DNA of 64,000 bases from Mesorhizobium sp. M1D.F.Ca.ET.043.01.1.1 (GCF_003952385.1 NZ_CP034444.1:2852001-2916000), one strand, 5' to 3'; counted from the stretch's first letter, positions 33,383 through 42,050 are shown. Numbers and translations: made by a program. Notes: generated by a model not told the origin, from the letters alone.

Positions 33383-34060
33383 ATGAGGGACGTCGCCAAG
33401 TCGGCCAACGCGGGTTTTTCGCACGCCGGCATTGATTTTCCACCCCCCATCGGCGGTCTGCTCAAACGCAGTTTCGATATCGTCGGTTCTCTGGCGGGTC
33501 TGATTCTGCTCAGCCCGCTCTTCCTGATGGTCGCCCTGCTGGTCAAGCTTTCCGATCGCGGGCCGATCTTCTACGGCCATAAGCGAATCGGTCGCGGCGG
33601 CAGGATCTTCGCCTGCCTCAAATTCCGCACCATGGTTCAGGATGGCGAGAAGGTGCTCGCCGCGCATCTGGCCTCCAATCCGGACGCTGCCGCCGAATGG
33701 GCCGCGACGCGCAAGCTGAAGAGCGACCCGCGCGTGACGCGCGTCGGCCAGGTGTTACGGAAGCTCAGCCTCGACGAGCTGCCGCAGATCATCAACATCC
33801 TGCAGGGCGACATGAGCCTGGTCGGGCCGCGCCCGGTCGTGCGCGACGAGCTCGAAATCTACGGCAGCGCCGCCGTCTACTATCTGAAGTCGCGCCCCGG
33901 TCTCACCGGGCTGTGGCAGGTAAGCGGACGCAACGACGTTTCCTACGACACGCGCGTCGCTTTCGATCGCCATTATGTCGAGAACTGGTCGATGGTCGAG
34001 GACATTCGCATCATCGTGAAGACCGTGCCTGCCGTGTGGATGTCGCGCGGCAGCTATTGA
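33383..34060 (+). CDS. exoY: undecaprenyl-phosphate sugar phosphotransferase (ExoY)
   Basis: A 225-aa sugar transferase of the PglC/WbaP type. A short N-terminal tail and one hydrophobic helix (LLKRSFDIVGSLAGLILLSP) are followed by LVKLSDRGPIFYGHKRIGRG, LKFRTM, LSLDELPQIINILQGDMSL and VGPRP, all family hallmarks including the catalytic Asp-Glu pair. ExoY starts the repeat by adding galactose-1-phosphate to the lipid carrier. It is the committed step and the target of ExoX. Confidence 0.95.
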   Translation: MRDVAKSANAGFSHAGIDFPPPIGGLLKRSFDIVGSLAGLILLSPLFLMVALLVKLSDRGPIFYGHKRIGRGGRIFACLKFRTMVQDGEKVLAAHLASNPDAAAEWAATRKLKSDPRVTRVGQVLRKLSLDELPQIINILQGDMSLVGPRPVVRDELEIYGSAAVYYLKSRPGLTGLWQVSGRNDVSYDTRVAFDRHYVENWSMVEDIRIIVKTVPAVWMSRGSY

Positions 34061-34119
34061 CCGACGGGCCTGCCCCGCCGAACTCGGGGCAGGCGTCCGG
34101 CAATGATCTCATCGGGCGG

Positions 34120-35406
34120 ATGGGGCCAACGCGGATCGGAAACGTTCATTTGAAAAAACACCCCTTCGGACTCCTTTTCCGGGCGCCCAGCCGCTTTGCG
34201 GCCGCGGCGCTTGTGATGTGTCTTGCGACGCCGCAGATGGCGATGGCCGAAGACTATCGTCTCGGCCCCCAGGACAAGCTCAACATCCGCGTCGCCGAGT
34301 GGCAGACGGTCGATGGCACGTTCCGCGACTGGTCGGCCATCAATGGCGACTATTCGGTCGGCCCCGCCGGCACGCTCTCGGTGCCCTTCGTCGGCGAGAT
34401 GCAGGCTGCCGGCAAGACGACGTCGGAGGTCGCGGCGGCGATCGGGCTTGCGCTGCAGCGCAAGCTGGCGCTGCCCGACAAGCCCGAAGCCTCGGTCGAA
34501 ATGGCGCAGTTCCGGCCATTCTACATTTCGGGTGAAGTGCAGAATCCCGGCCAGTTTCCCTATGTGCCCGACCTGACGGTGCTGAAAGCAGTCAGCATCG
34601 CCGGCGGCATTCGGCGCAGCGCCGACTACGGCCCTCAGCTCGGCAAGGACCTCGTCACCGCCAAGGGCAGTTTCGACATCTATGACGACCAGCGCCTGCG
34701 GCTGATCGTCAAGCGCGCCCGCATCGACGCGGAACTGGCCGACAAGACCAGCTTCGAGATCCCGAAGGAGGTGGAGGGCGACCCGAGAGTGCAGGCGATT
34801 GCCGCCGACGAAATGCAGATTCTGACGGCCGACCAGAAGGCGCTGAAGCTGAAGCTGGACGCGCTCGACGACCTGAAGGGTGTCCTGCAGGGCGAAATCG
34901 AATCGCTGGAGAAGAAGATCGCCAACCAGCAGCAGCAGGTGGATCTCGCGCAGCAGCAGCTCACCAGCATCGGTCCGCTGGCGCAGAAGGGCCTTGTCGC
35001 CAATGCGCGGCTGCTCGATTCGAAACAGTCGGTGGCCGACCTGCAGGGCAAGATCCTGGACTATGAAACAGCCATCCTCACCGCCAAGCAGTCGATCAGC
35101 AAGGCCGAGCAGGACGGCATCGACGCCCGCAACACGCTCAACTCCAACCTGGCCGCCAGCCGGCAGCAGGTCGAAGCCGACCTGAACGAGGCGACGCTGA
35201 GGACAGCCATGCAGAAGGGCCTGATCGCCCAGGCGTCAGACCCCGCGACGATGGCTTCCATCACCGGCAGCGAGGAACCGACCCTGCTCTACTCGCTGCT
35301 GCGCGTTGCCAATGGCAAGACCAGCGAGGTCCAGGCCAAGGAAGACACGCCGGTGCTGCCGGGCGACGTGATCAAGGTCAAGCTGGCGCCGATGGCCAGC
35401 CAATAG
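34120..35406 (+). CDS. exoF: polysaccharide export outer-membrane protein (ExoF)
   Basis: A 428-aa periplasmic/outer-membrane export protein. A signal peptide (FAAAALVMCLATPQMAMA) precedes the PES domain (YRLGPQDKLNIRVAEWQ, then VPFVGEMQAAG and FYISGEVQNPGQFPY), followed by a long coiled coil (about 225-370). It forms the exit conduit with ExoP. Start alternatives: ATG 34120 or TTG 34150, the latter giving a more compact signal peptide. It follows exoY by 59 bp and is surely co-transcribed. Confidence 0.9.
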   Translation: MGPTRIGNVHLKKHPFGLLFRAPSRFAAAALVMCLATPQMAMAEDYRLGPQDKLNIRVAEWQTVDGTFRDWSAINGDYSVGPAGTLSVPFVGEMQAAGKTTSEVAAAIGLALQRKLALPDKPEASVEMAQFRPFYISGEVQNPGQFPYVPDLTVLKAVSIAGGIRRSADYGPQLGKDLVTAKGSFDIYDDQRLRLIVKRARIDAELADKTSFEIPKEVEGDPRVQAIAADEMQILTADQKALKLKLDALDDLKGVLQGEIESLEKKIANQQQQVDLAQQQLTSIGPLAQKGLVANARLLDSKQSVADLQGKILDYETAILTAKQSISKAEQDGIDARNTLNSNLAASRQQVEADLNEATLRTAMQKGLIAQASDPATMASITGSEEPTLLYSLLRVANGKTSEVQAKEDTPVLPGDVIKVKLAPMASQ

Positions 35407-35525
35407 CGCCGTCCGCACAGGGCTTGCTCGGCAGGGCCTGCGTCATGGAGGCGGGAGGAACTTGTCAGGCTCGTTCGCGCCAAGGCGCGGGCGAGCGATC
35501 TGTCTGGACCGCTTGAAGGCATAGA

Positions 35526-36620
35526 ATGCAGCCCGCCGCTCCGCGTCACGTCTACCTCAACCTCGACGCCATTCGCGGCGTGGCCGCGATCAGCGTGATG
35601 CTCTACCATTTCTCGCCGTTCCTGGCCGACGGCAAGGTGCTGCCTTCGAGCTATCTCGCGGTCGACCTGTTCTTCCTGCTCAGCGGCTTCGTCATAGCCC
35701 ACGCTTACGACCGCAAGATCGAGAACGGCATGGGCTTCGGCACGTTCGTGGCCATTCGCCTGATCCGGCTTTATCCGCTCTATCTCGCCGGCACGCTGCT
35801 CGGCTTCTTCTACCTGCTGGTCAAGAACAGACTGATGCCGGCCGAATACATGCCGCTGTCCGAAATCGGCATGCAGCTGACGACCGGCATGTTCTTCATT
35901 CCGCTGATCGGCGAGGCCTACCATACGATCTTTCCGCTCAACCCTGCTTCGTGGTCGCTGTTCTTCGAGCTTGTCGTCAACATCGCCTATGTCGCCGTCT
36001 TCTTCCTCATGTCACGGCGCGTGCTGACGGCGCTCATCGCCGTCAGCCTCGCGCTGCTGATCGTCGCCTCGGTTGTCATCGGAACGCTCGATTTCGGCAT
36101 GACCGGCAAGACCATCATCAGCGGGCTGCCGCGCGTATCGTTCTCCTTCTTCCTGGGCGTGCTCTTGTGCCGGTCGATGGCGGGCTACCAGGGCAGTCTC
36201 GGCTTCCTGCGGCGCGGCTGGTGGGTCGAGGCCGCGATCCTGCTCACGCTCGCCGTCTTCGCCATCGCGCCGGCGGGTGCTGCCGGGCGCGTCGCCTATG
36301 ACCTCGCCTGCCTCGCCGTCGTCTTCCCGATCATGGTGGTGACCGGCGCCGTTGCGCCGACCGCGCCGCGATTGGCTGGCTTCTATGGCTGGCTGGGGCG
36401 GATCTCCTACCCGATCTACATCATCCACACGCCGATGCTGATGATCATTGCCGGAGCCGGCAAGGCGGTGTCGGTCGACCCGTTCTCGCACCATCCCTGG
36501 TTCGGAATTCTGATGGCCGTCGCGGTCATCGTCATCGCCGACATAGCCACCCGCATTTATGACGAGCCGGTGCGCCGCTTCCTGCAGCGGCAAATGCAGC
36601 GCTCGCGGGCCGTGGCTTAG
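35526..36620 (+). CDS. exoZ: exopolysaccharide acyltransferase (ExoZ-like)
   Basis: A 364-aa membrane O-acyltransferase, family 3. The N-terminus reads MQPAAPRHVYLNLDAIRGVA with the catalytic-type Arg (AIRG) and MLYHFSPF histidine, then LFFLLSGFVIAHAYDRK; about ten membrane segments follow. In Sinorhizobium ExoZ acetylates succinoglycan, and the gene lies in the same exoY-exoF neighbourhood. A second acyltransferase is encoded at 2977-4056; which one acts on which group is open. Confidence 0.82.
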   Translation: MQPAAPRHVYLNLDAIRGVAAISVMLYHFSPFLADGKVLPSSYLAVDLFFLLSGFVIAHAYDRKIENGMGFGTFVAIRLIRLYPLYLAGTLLGFFYLLVKNRLMPAEYMPLSEIGMQLTTGMFFIPLIGEAYHTIFPLNPASWSLFFELVVNIAYVAVFFLMSRRVLTALIAVSLALLIVASVVIGTLDFGMTGKTIISGLPRVSFSFFLGVLLCRSMAGYQGSLGFLRRGWWVEAAILLTLAVFAIAPAGAAGRVAYDLACLAVVFPIMVVTGAVAPTAPRLAGFYGWLGRISYPIYIIHTPMLMIIAGAGKAVSVDPFSHHPWFGILMAVAVIVIADIATRIYDEPVRRFLQRQMQRSRAVA

Positions 36621-36640
36621 ACTGGTTTACACACCAGCCA

Positions 36641-36742
36641 GAGCAAGCCCAGGAAAAGTGCGTAGCGGTTTTCCGTCGGGAATTGCGCAAAAACAAACGC
36701 TTAGAGCGGATCACCGATTCGGTGAAAAAGCTGAACCGCTCT
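36641..36742 (+). repeat. dispersed rhizobial intergenic repeat, copy 2
   Basis: About 102 bp with CAGGAAAAGTGCGTAGCGGT, TTTTCCGTCGGGAATTGCGC and AAAAACAAACGC, closing with the inverted AGAGCGGATCACCGATTCGG / CTGAACCGCTCT element. Same family as 4139-4242 and 38484-38584. It begins 20 bp after the exoZ stop. Confidence 0.8.
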
Positions 36743-36764
36743 CGGCGTCGCATTCCTTGGGTGT

Positions 36765-36891
36765 AGCGACGCAGAGCGCAGACCCAAGGATTGTGCCGTT
36801 ACCTTGGCTTGGGGTGCAGCGGAGCGGAGTTCTGGACCGCTGGCCGGGCTTCGATGTAACGGCATAATCCCGGGGTCTGCGCCGCGTCGCT
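36765..36891. repeat. long imperfect hairpin between exoZ and exoQ
   Basis: Left arm 36765-36802 (AGCGACGCAGAGCGCAGACC to TTGTGCCGTTAC) pairs imperfectly with right arm 36856-36891 (GTAACGGCATAATCCCGGGG to GCGTCGCT), around a 53-base GC-rich loop. The arms are about 38 and 36 bases. It lies between convergent genes and probably belongs to a mobile repeat family. No gene is seen in 36621-36928. Confidence 0.65.
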
Positions 36892-36928
36892 TCTCCTCGT
36901 TCCGCGCCTCCGCTGTCGGAGACCTCGG

Positions 36929-38212
36929 TCAGACCGGGGCCGGCATGTGGCCGGCGGCCGGCTTTTCATCCTGGGCCGGAATGGCAACCCGCCGTCGCCG
37001 GGCGACCGGCATCGGGCTCAGCTTGAACAGGCCGTAATAGACGATGAAGGAGGCCATGAAGTAAGGGCCGAGAATCTCGACCTCGAAGAAGGAGCGGATC
37101 AGCATCAGCCCGACGGCGCCGGCGAGCACCACCGAATCGGCGTTCCAGACGCCGAACACCACCTTCGATATATGGCCGTAGAAGGCGCGCAGGATGACAA
37201 ATGCCAGCATGGCGACGCCGACGAAGCCGATCTCGACCAAGGTCTCGATATAAGTGTTGTGGAAGTGGAAGCCGGTGCGGGTGGTGATGTAGAATTCCGC
37301 CCACAAACGTTCCGGATCGGCGAAACCCTGCACCCAATAGGCGGCATAGCCGTAGCCGAGCAGCGGATGCAGTTGCGCCGCCTCCCAGCCCTGCTGCCAG
37401 AGATAGGTGCGGCCGGTCAGCGTCGAATCCTTGCCGAAGATGCCGAGCACGACGTCCAGCAGACCAAGGTTCAGCGCGGCCACGACGCCGCCCACCAGGG
37501 CGCCGCCGCCCACCACGAACAGCACGCGGCGGTAGCGCCGCGACAGGACCCTGCTCATGGTGAGCAAGATGACGATGCCGAGCACCGCCGGCAGCGAGGC
37601 GACCGATGTCGCCGAATGGGCGATCGCCAGCATGTATGCCGACATCAGGATGATCGGCGCGGTCCACAAGAAGCTCAGCCAGTTGCGCCGGTAGAACATC
37701 AGGAAGACGACGGACAAGAAGATGCCGAGCGACGAGAAGAAACCGACCTGGTTCTTCGAGGCGAAGGCGCCGACGAAATTGAAGGTGCCGTCGATGATGT
37801 CGAGTGCGTAAGCGTTGACTTTCAATGAATAGAGCAGGACGAAGAAGATGCCGATCAACGAGCCCAGCACCAGCGTCCGCACGCTGATGGTGCGCGCCGC
37901 GATGTAGGCGCAGACGATGTGCGAGGAATATTGCACCGCCGCACGCGCGCTGGTCCCGGCAGCCTGCGACCAGAAGACAGACAGGCAGACATAAGCCGCG
38001 AAGAGCATCGGCAGCCAGGCGTATGAGAGCTTCCAGGTGAAGCGCCTGTAGTCGACGAAGAGCAGCGGCAGCCAGACCGCGTAGTAGGCAAGGATCAGGA
38101 TCTGGCCGAAACTGCTCGAATACGCGAAGGCAAAGACGGAAACCGCAACGGCAAAGGCGCCGTAGGCCTTGTTAGCCTCAGGATCGAGCAGAATGGATTT
38201 CGGAATCTTCAT
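36929..38212 (-). CDS. exoQ: exopolysaccharide polymerase/ligase (ExoQ, O-antigen ligase family)
   Basis: A 427-aa membrane protein with about ten to twelve hydrophobic segments. The long periplasmic loop includes GRTYLWQQGWEAAQLHPLLG and GFHFHNTYIETLVEIGFVG, holding the Arg and His residues typical of the Wzy/WaaL family. ExoQ polymerises the repeat units to high-molecular-weight chain. It is convergent with exoZ and has its own promoter, with a TGC palindrome 86 bp upstream of the start. Confidence 0.88.
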   Translation of the reverse strand: MKIPKSILLDPEANKAYGAFAVAVSVFAFAYSSSFGQILILAYYAVWLPLLFVDYRRFTWKLSYAWLPMLFAAYVCLSVFWSQAAGTSARAAVQYSSHIVCAYIAARTISVRTLVLGSLIGIFFVLLYSLKVNAYALDIIDGTFNFVGAFASKNQVGFFSSLGIFLSVVFLMFYRRNWLSFLWTAPIILMSAYMLAIAHSATSVASLPAVLGIVILLTMSRVLSRRYRRVLFVVGGGALVGGVVAALNLGLLDVVLGIFGKDSTLTGRTYLWQQGWEAAQLHPLLGYGYAAYWVQGFADPERLWAEFYITTRTGFHFHNTYIETLVEIGFVGVAMLAFVILRAFYGHISKVVFGVWNADSVVLAGAVGLMLIRSFFEVEILGPYFMASFIVYYGLFKLSPMPVARRRRVAIPAQDEKPAAGHMPAPV

Positions 38213-38298
38213 GCCGGATCTTTTGTCCGTTGAGCCTTGGAGCGTTCAGCGTGTGGTAGCCGGCCCAAAGCCGACGTGCTGCCCGGCCGGATGCATTG

Positions 38299-38310
38299 TG
38301 CACTGCAGCA
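38299..38310. promoter_or_regulatory. TGC-N3-GCA palindrome upstream of exoQ
   Basis: TGCACTGCAGCA on the plus strand and TGCAGTGCACAA on the minus strand (38296-38307) both fit TGCRNYGCASMA. It lies 86 bp before the exoQ start codon. Confidence 0.5.
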
Positions 38311-38483
38311 TAACCTATCGCCCAATCGCCCGCGGCTCAACCGCAAATGTTGTCACGGGCGGAAGGGACGGCCGCCGGAGGCTTGTTGCATGGCGAAAAG
38401 GCCGGAATGGGGCGGCGGCGCAGCCTAAACGCGTCACCCGAGCCGCAGATTGTTCCTGCAATTCGGCATCGGATGGAAATCTG

Positions 38484-38584
38484 GAGCATTCCAGGAAAAG
38501 TGTGTAAACGGTTTTCCGTCCGGAGTTGCATAGAAACAAATAGTTAGAGCAGCCCGCCGTTTCCGTGAGACGGTGAACCGCTCC
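38484..38584 (+). repeat. dispersed rhizobial intergenic repeat, copy 3
   Basis: GAGCATTCCAGGAAAAGTGT, GGTTTTCCGTCCGGAGTTGC and AGAAACAAATAGTTAGAGC, then a short inverted arm CCGTTTCCGTGAGACGG and GAACCGCTCC. Third member of the family at 4139 and 36641. Confidence 0.8.
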
Positions 38585-38851
38585 AGACTTCGGACCATCT
38601 ATGGACCGGCGGCGTGCGGCCCGGCGACCAGTTTGCGGGAGGGCTCTGTTCCGACAAGGCGGGCATGAACCGCTTGCGAGCGCAAGCCCATGCCTCCGCC
38701 TGGTCCCGTTTCGGGCCGCAAGCGATCCGCGACGCGGTTCGCCACGGGTTGGGGCTGGACGGCACGCCCCGCTGACGCCCGCCACGAGCCGCCTTCAACC
38801 CGTGATCGGACAGCCCAAGCCGGTCGAATGCGAGCCGGGTAAGCGCCCGTC

Positions 38852-39850
38852 TCAGAACGGCCGGCCGCGCCGGGCAGCCCTCCAGCGTCGCAAGCGGGTC
38901 CGCAGGAACGCTCGAGCGCCAAACGGCAGGGATGGCCTGCCCGTCACCCGGCCCGTGTCGTGCTGGAGACGTTGACCGACGAGTTGAGCGAGCCGGCAGC
39001 GCAACGGCGTCTCGATCTCGCCAAGTCGCTCCGCCAACCGATCGGGCAGCGGCCGTGATCGCCAGGCCAGATAGGCTTCATAGGCCGGCGGTGTTTCGAT
39101 GAGATGGCGAAGGTAGGCCGCCAGCTCCGCCGGTGTGCGGAAGGACGCGGCGTCGATGTAGGAATTGTCGGGGACGAATTCGGCGGCGTTGGGCGCGCCG
39201 AGATAGACCGGCACAGTCCCGGCCTCCAGCGGATCAAACATCTTCTCGGTGACGTAGTCCGGTGCGATCGAATTCTCAAGCGCCAGGCAAAAAGGATAAC
39301 GGCCGATGGTCTCGAGCTTGGTTTGCCGGCCGAGGTCCGGACCCTCGATATGCCTGTTGGGATTGAACTTGCCGTAGCGATCGACGCCGATGCTCCGTGA
39401 CAGTTCCTCGATAAGGGCGGCGCGCCCACTTCGATTGATATCGGAGGACTGAAAATGCACCGCCGCCGTGGTCCCAGTCTTGGGCAGGATCGGCGCCTTG
39501 CGCGCGGCTTCCCACCAGCCGGCGTCCGGAAGGTACGGCGTCCAGACGTCCGATCCGGATTCGTAGGTCATCGTGATGTCGAAGTTCCGCATGAAGGCGG
39601 CATCGGCCATGCATGGGTAGTTCACAACGCTTTCCATCGACCACGCCACCCAAAGCTGGCCGGGATATTTGCGGGCGTCGCCGATCTCGCGAGAATTCGG
39701 CAGATGGAAGACCACGGCGTCGGCCTCCGAGAGCCGCCTGCGGTCGTTGGTCCACTCGGCCGGAACGGCACAGGCCGGCGCAGCCGCGATGTCAGCCGGC
39801 TTGTCGAAGACGCGCGTGTAGAACAGGATGAGCGGTGCTTTCGACGGCAT
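38852..39850 (-). CDS. family 10 glycosyltransferase (fucosyltransferase-like)
   Basis: A 332-aa GT-B enzyme of the alpha-1,3-fucosyltransferase family. The signature runs YPFCLALENSIAPDYVTEKM and then FDPLEAGTVPVYLGAPN, which is the family donor-binding block; WVAWSMESVVNYP is an upstream conserved stretch. The C-terminal tail is basic and may associate with the membrane. Bacterial members transfer L-fucose or a related sugar. No GDP-fucose synthesis gene is in the window, so the donor would have to come from elsewhere. Confidence 0.85.
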   Translation of the reverse strand: MPSKAPLILFYTRVFDKPADIAAAPACAVPAEWTNDRRRLSEADAVVFHLPNSREIGDARKYPGQLWVAWSMESVVNYPCMADAAFMRNFDITMTYESGSDVWTPYLPDAGWWEAARKAPILPKTGTTAAVHFQSSDINRSGRAALIEELSRSIGVDRYGKFNPNRHIEGPDLGRQTKLETIGRYPFCLALENSIAPDYVTEKMFDPLEAGTVPVYLGAPNAAEFVPDNSYIDAASFRTPAELAAYLRHLIETPPAYEAYLAWRSRPLPDRLAERLGEIETPLRCRLAQLVGQRLQHDTGRVTGRPSLPFGARAFLRTRLRRWRAARRGRPF

Positions 39851-39939
39851 CGGCCCCCTTCCGCCCAGTCGATCCTTTTGTTCTTATGCTTCGATGGGCA
39901 ATCGGGAAAGGGGTAGGCGGTTTGTCCACAACCCCGATA

Positions 39940-40521
39940 TCAGTCGTGCAATTCCCTGGAAATCGGCGGACCGATCGTGAAGCCGGAAAACATCACCTCG
40001 AAGCCTTCGCGCTGCGGCGAGCAGCACATCATGCCGACATCGACGGTCCTGGAGGTCGGGAACCAGGCCAGCCGCACCGGTTTCCAACGGCCGTCCGCGG
40101 CATCCCGATATTGAATGCGGATCGCCTCGGCGTGGCGGGTGAGACGGATCCGCACGCCGTCCGGGTCCGCGGGAATGGCGACCAGCGACCAGTCGGACCT
40201 GTCGTTGGTGACGACGACGGAAAAATAGGCGAGGCCATCCGTGTATTCGATCCCGGCCTTGATCCAGTGCGTTTCGCTCAGGCGCAGCATCAGCCCGGCC
40301 TGATCGTAAAGCACCTTGTACTCACCCTTGACGGTGACCTCGGCGCTGAAGTCCCCCTCGACCGGCTGGTAGAGGAAGTGGCCGTTGCCGCGCCGGAAGC
40401 CGTAGAAGGTTTCGCGCCAGAAATCGGTCTCCTTGCTGGTGCGGACATGGAGCGTCCCGTCGCCGAACACATGGTGCGGCGGCGGGTTGAGCCAGGTCAT
40501 TCCGACAAGGTCGGACGTCAT
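39940..40521 (-). CDS. DUF1349 domain protein
   Basis: A 193-aa protein matching the DUF1349 / concanavalin-like beta-sandwich pattern: MTWLNPPPHHVFGDGTLHVR, then KETDFWRETFYGFRRGNGHF, QAGLMLRLSETHWIKAGIEY and FTIGPP. The family is widespread, often beside sugar-metabolism genes, and is of unproven function. It is 12 bp downstream of the aldehyde dehydrogenase on the same strand, so the two are likely co-transcribed. Confidence 0.82.
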   Translation of the reverse strand: MTSDLVGMTWLNPPPHHVFGDGTLHVRTSKETDFWRETFYGFRRGNGHFLYQPVEGDFSAEVTVKGEYKVLYDQAGLMLRLSETHWIKAGIEYTDGLAYFSVVVTNDRSDWSLVAIPADPDGVRIRLTRHAEAIRIQYRDAADGRWKPVRLAWFPTSRTVDVGMMCCSPQREGFEVMFSGFTIGPPISRELHD

Positions 40522-40533
40522 CGACCTTGCCCG

Positions 40534-41979
40534 TCAGCCGGCAAACGTATAGGCCGTCTTCACGGTGGTGTAGAACTCCATGGCATAGCGCCCCTGCTCG
40601 CGCGGACCGTAGCTCGAGCCCTTGCGGCCGCCGAACGGCACGTGGAAGTCGACGCCCGCCGTCGGCAGGTTGACCATCACCATGCCGGCCTCGGAATTGC
40701 GCTTGAAATGCGTCGCGTGCTTCAGGCTCGTCGTGCAGATGCCGGACGTCAGTCCGAACGGCGTGTCGTTGGCCACAGCCAGCGCCTCGTCATAATCCTT
40801 GACGCGGATGACGTTGGCGACCGGGCCGAAAATCTCCTCGCGCGAGATGCGCATGGCGTTGGTCGAGCCGAGGAACAGCGCCGGCCGCAGATAGAAGCCG
40901 GGCGTCTCGCGCTCCAGCCGGTCGCCGCCGAAGGCAAGCTCGGCGCCTTCCTGGCGGCCGATGGCGATGTAGTCCTCGTCCTGCTTCAGCTGGGTCTGGT
41001 CGACGACGGGACCGATCTGCGTCTTGGCGTCCAGCGCGTCACCGATGACGAGCTTGTCGAGCCGCTCCTTCACCGCATCGACGAAGCGGTCGTGGATGCC
41101 TTCGGTGACGATCAGGCGCGAGGACGCCGTGCAGCGCTGTCCGGTGGAGAAATAGGCGCCGTTGACGGCACAGTCGACGGCCGTGCCAAGGTCCGCGTCG
41201 TCAAGCACGACGAGCGGGTTCTTGCCGCCCATCTCGAGCTGGAACTTGCGCATATGCTCCACACTTGCCGCGGCGACGCGCTTTCCCGTGCCGACCGAAC
41301 CGGTGAAGGAGATGGCGTTGACATCGGGGCTATCGAGCATGGCCTGGCCGACCACCGAGCCCTTGCCCATGACGAGGTTCAGCACGCCCTTGGGCAGGCC
41401 GGCGCGATGCAGGATATCGACGATTGTCCAGGCGCTTTCGGGAACCAGTTCCGCCGGCTTGAAGACGATCGTGTTGCCGTAGGCGAGCGCAGGCGCAATC
41501 TTCCAGGCGGGGATGGCGATGGGGAAATTCCACGGCGTGATGATGCCGACGACGCCGACCCCTTCGCGCGTCATCTCGACACCGACGCCCGGCCGCACGC
41601 TCGGCACCAACTCGCCCGACAGGCGCAGCGTCTCGCCGGCGAAGAAATCGAATATCTGCGCCGCCCGGATGGTCTCGCCGACGCCCTCGGCCAGCGTCTT
41701 GCCTTCCTCGCGTGCGAGAGACCGGCCGATCTCGTCCTTGCGCGCCATGATCTCGTCGGAGGTCTTCTTCAGCACGGCGTGGCGTGCCAGCGGCCCAGAG
41801 CGCGACCAGGCCGGAAAGGCCGCCTTGGCGGCGGCGATGGCCTGTTTTGCTTCCTCCGGCCCGGCCGAGGCGTATTCGCCGACGACGTCATTGGTGTTCG
41901 AGGGATTGATGTTGCGCGAGCCGGCCTCGCCCAGCCACTCGCCGTCGATCAGGTTCTTGCGGAGCACGGTCATCTTCAT
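40534..41979 (-). CDS. aldehyde dehydrogenase, 2,5-dioxovalerate dehydrogenase-like
   Basis: A 481-aa NAD(P)-dependent aldehyde dehydrogenase. Visible are the cofactor stretch GIITPWNFPIAIPAWKIAPA, FTGSVGTGK, the general base Glu in LEMGGKNP, and the catalytic Cys in STGQRCTASSRL. The C-terminal FHVPFGGRKGSSYGPREQG is typical of alpha-ketoglutaric semialdehyde dehydrogenases of sugar-acid catabolism. The start MKMTVLRKN follows GAAGGA. A FadR-type palindrome lies 72 bp upstream. The exact substrate is inferred from sequence family only. Confidence 0.83.
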   Translation of the reverse strand: MKMTVLRKNLIDGEWLGEAGSRNINPSNTNDVVGEYASAGPEEAKQAIAAAKAAFPAWSRSGPLARHAVLKKTSDEIMARKDEIGRSLAREEGKTLAEGVGETIRAAQIFDFFAGETLRLSGELVPSVRPGVGVEMTREGVGVVGIITPWNFPIAIPAWKIAPALAYGNTIVFKPAELVPESAWTIVDILHRAGLPKGVLNLVMGKGSVVGQAMLDSPDVNAISFTGSVGTGKRVAAASVEHMRKFQLEMGGKNPLVVLDDADLGTAVDCAVNGAYFSTGQRCTASSRLIVTEGIHDRFVDAVKERLDKLVIGDALDAKTQIGPVVDQTQLKQDEDYIAIGRQEGAELAFGGDRLERETPGFYLRPALFLGSTNAMRISREEIFGPVANVIRVKDYDEALAVANDTPFGLTSGICTTSLKHATHFKRNSEAGMVMVNLPTAGVDFHVPFGGRKGSSYGPREQGRYAMEFYTTVKTAYTFAG

Positions 41980-41988
41980 TCCTTCGAT

Positions 41989-42026
41989 ATTGGCTTGTTT
42001 GTTCGAGATTGGCTTGTTTGTTCGAG
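41989..42026. repeat. two tandem 19-bp repeats in the aldehyde dehydrogenase leader
   Basis: ATTGGCTTGTTTGTTCGAG occurs twice head to tail, at 41989-42007 and 42008-42026, directly before the ribosome site. It may be a recent duplication or a paired binding site. Confidence 0.85.
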
Positions 42027-42050
42027 ATGGCTGGGGCGGCAAAGCGCCGG

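Larger units (their letters stand above)
38213..38851. other. 639-bp intergenic region with a TGC palindrome and a coding-like remnant
   Basis: It contains the exoQ promoter with a PhaR-like palindrome at 38299-38310, a dispersed repeat (38484-38584), and an open frame ending at 38775 (reading MNRLRAQAHASAWSRFGPQA in its later part) that has a protein-like composition but no recognised homologue and no ribosome site. It may be a decayed gene end. Confidence 0.35.
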
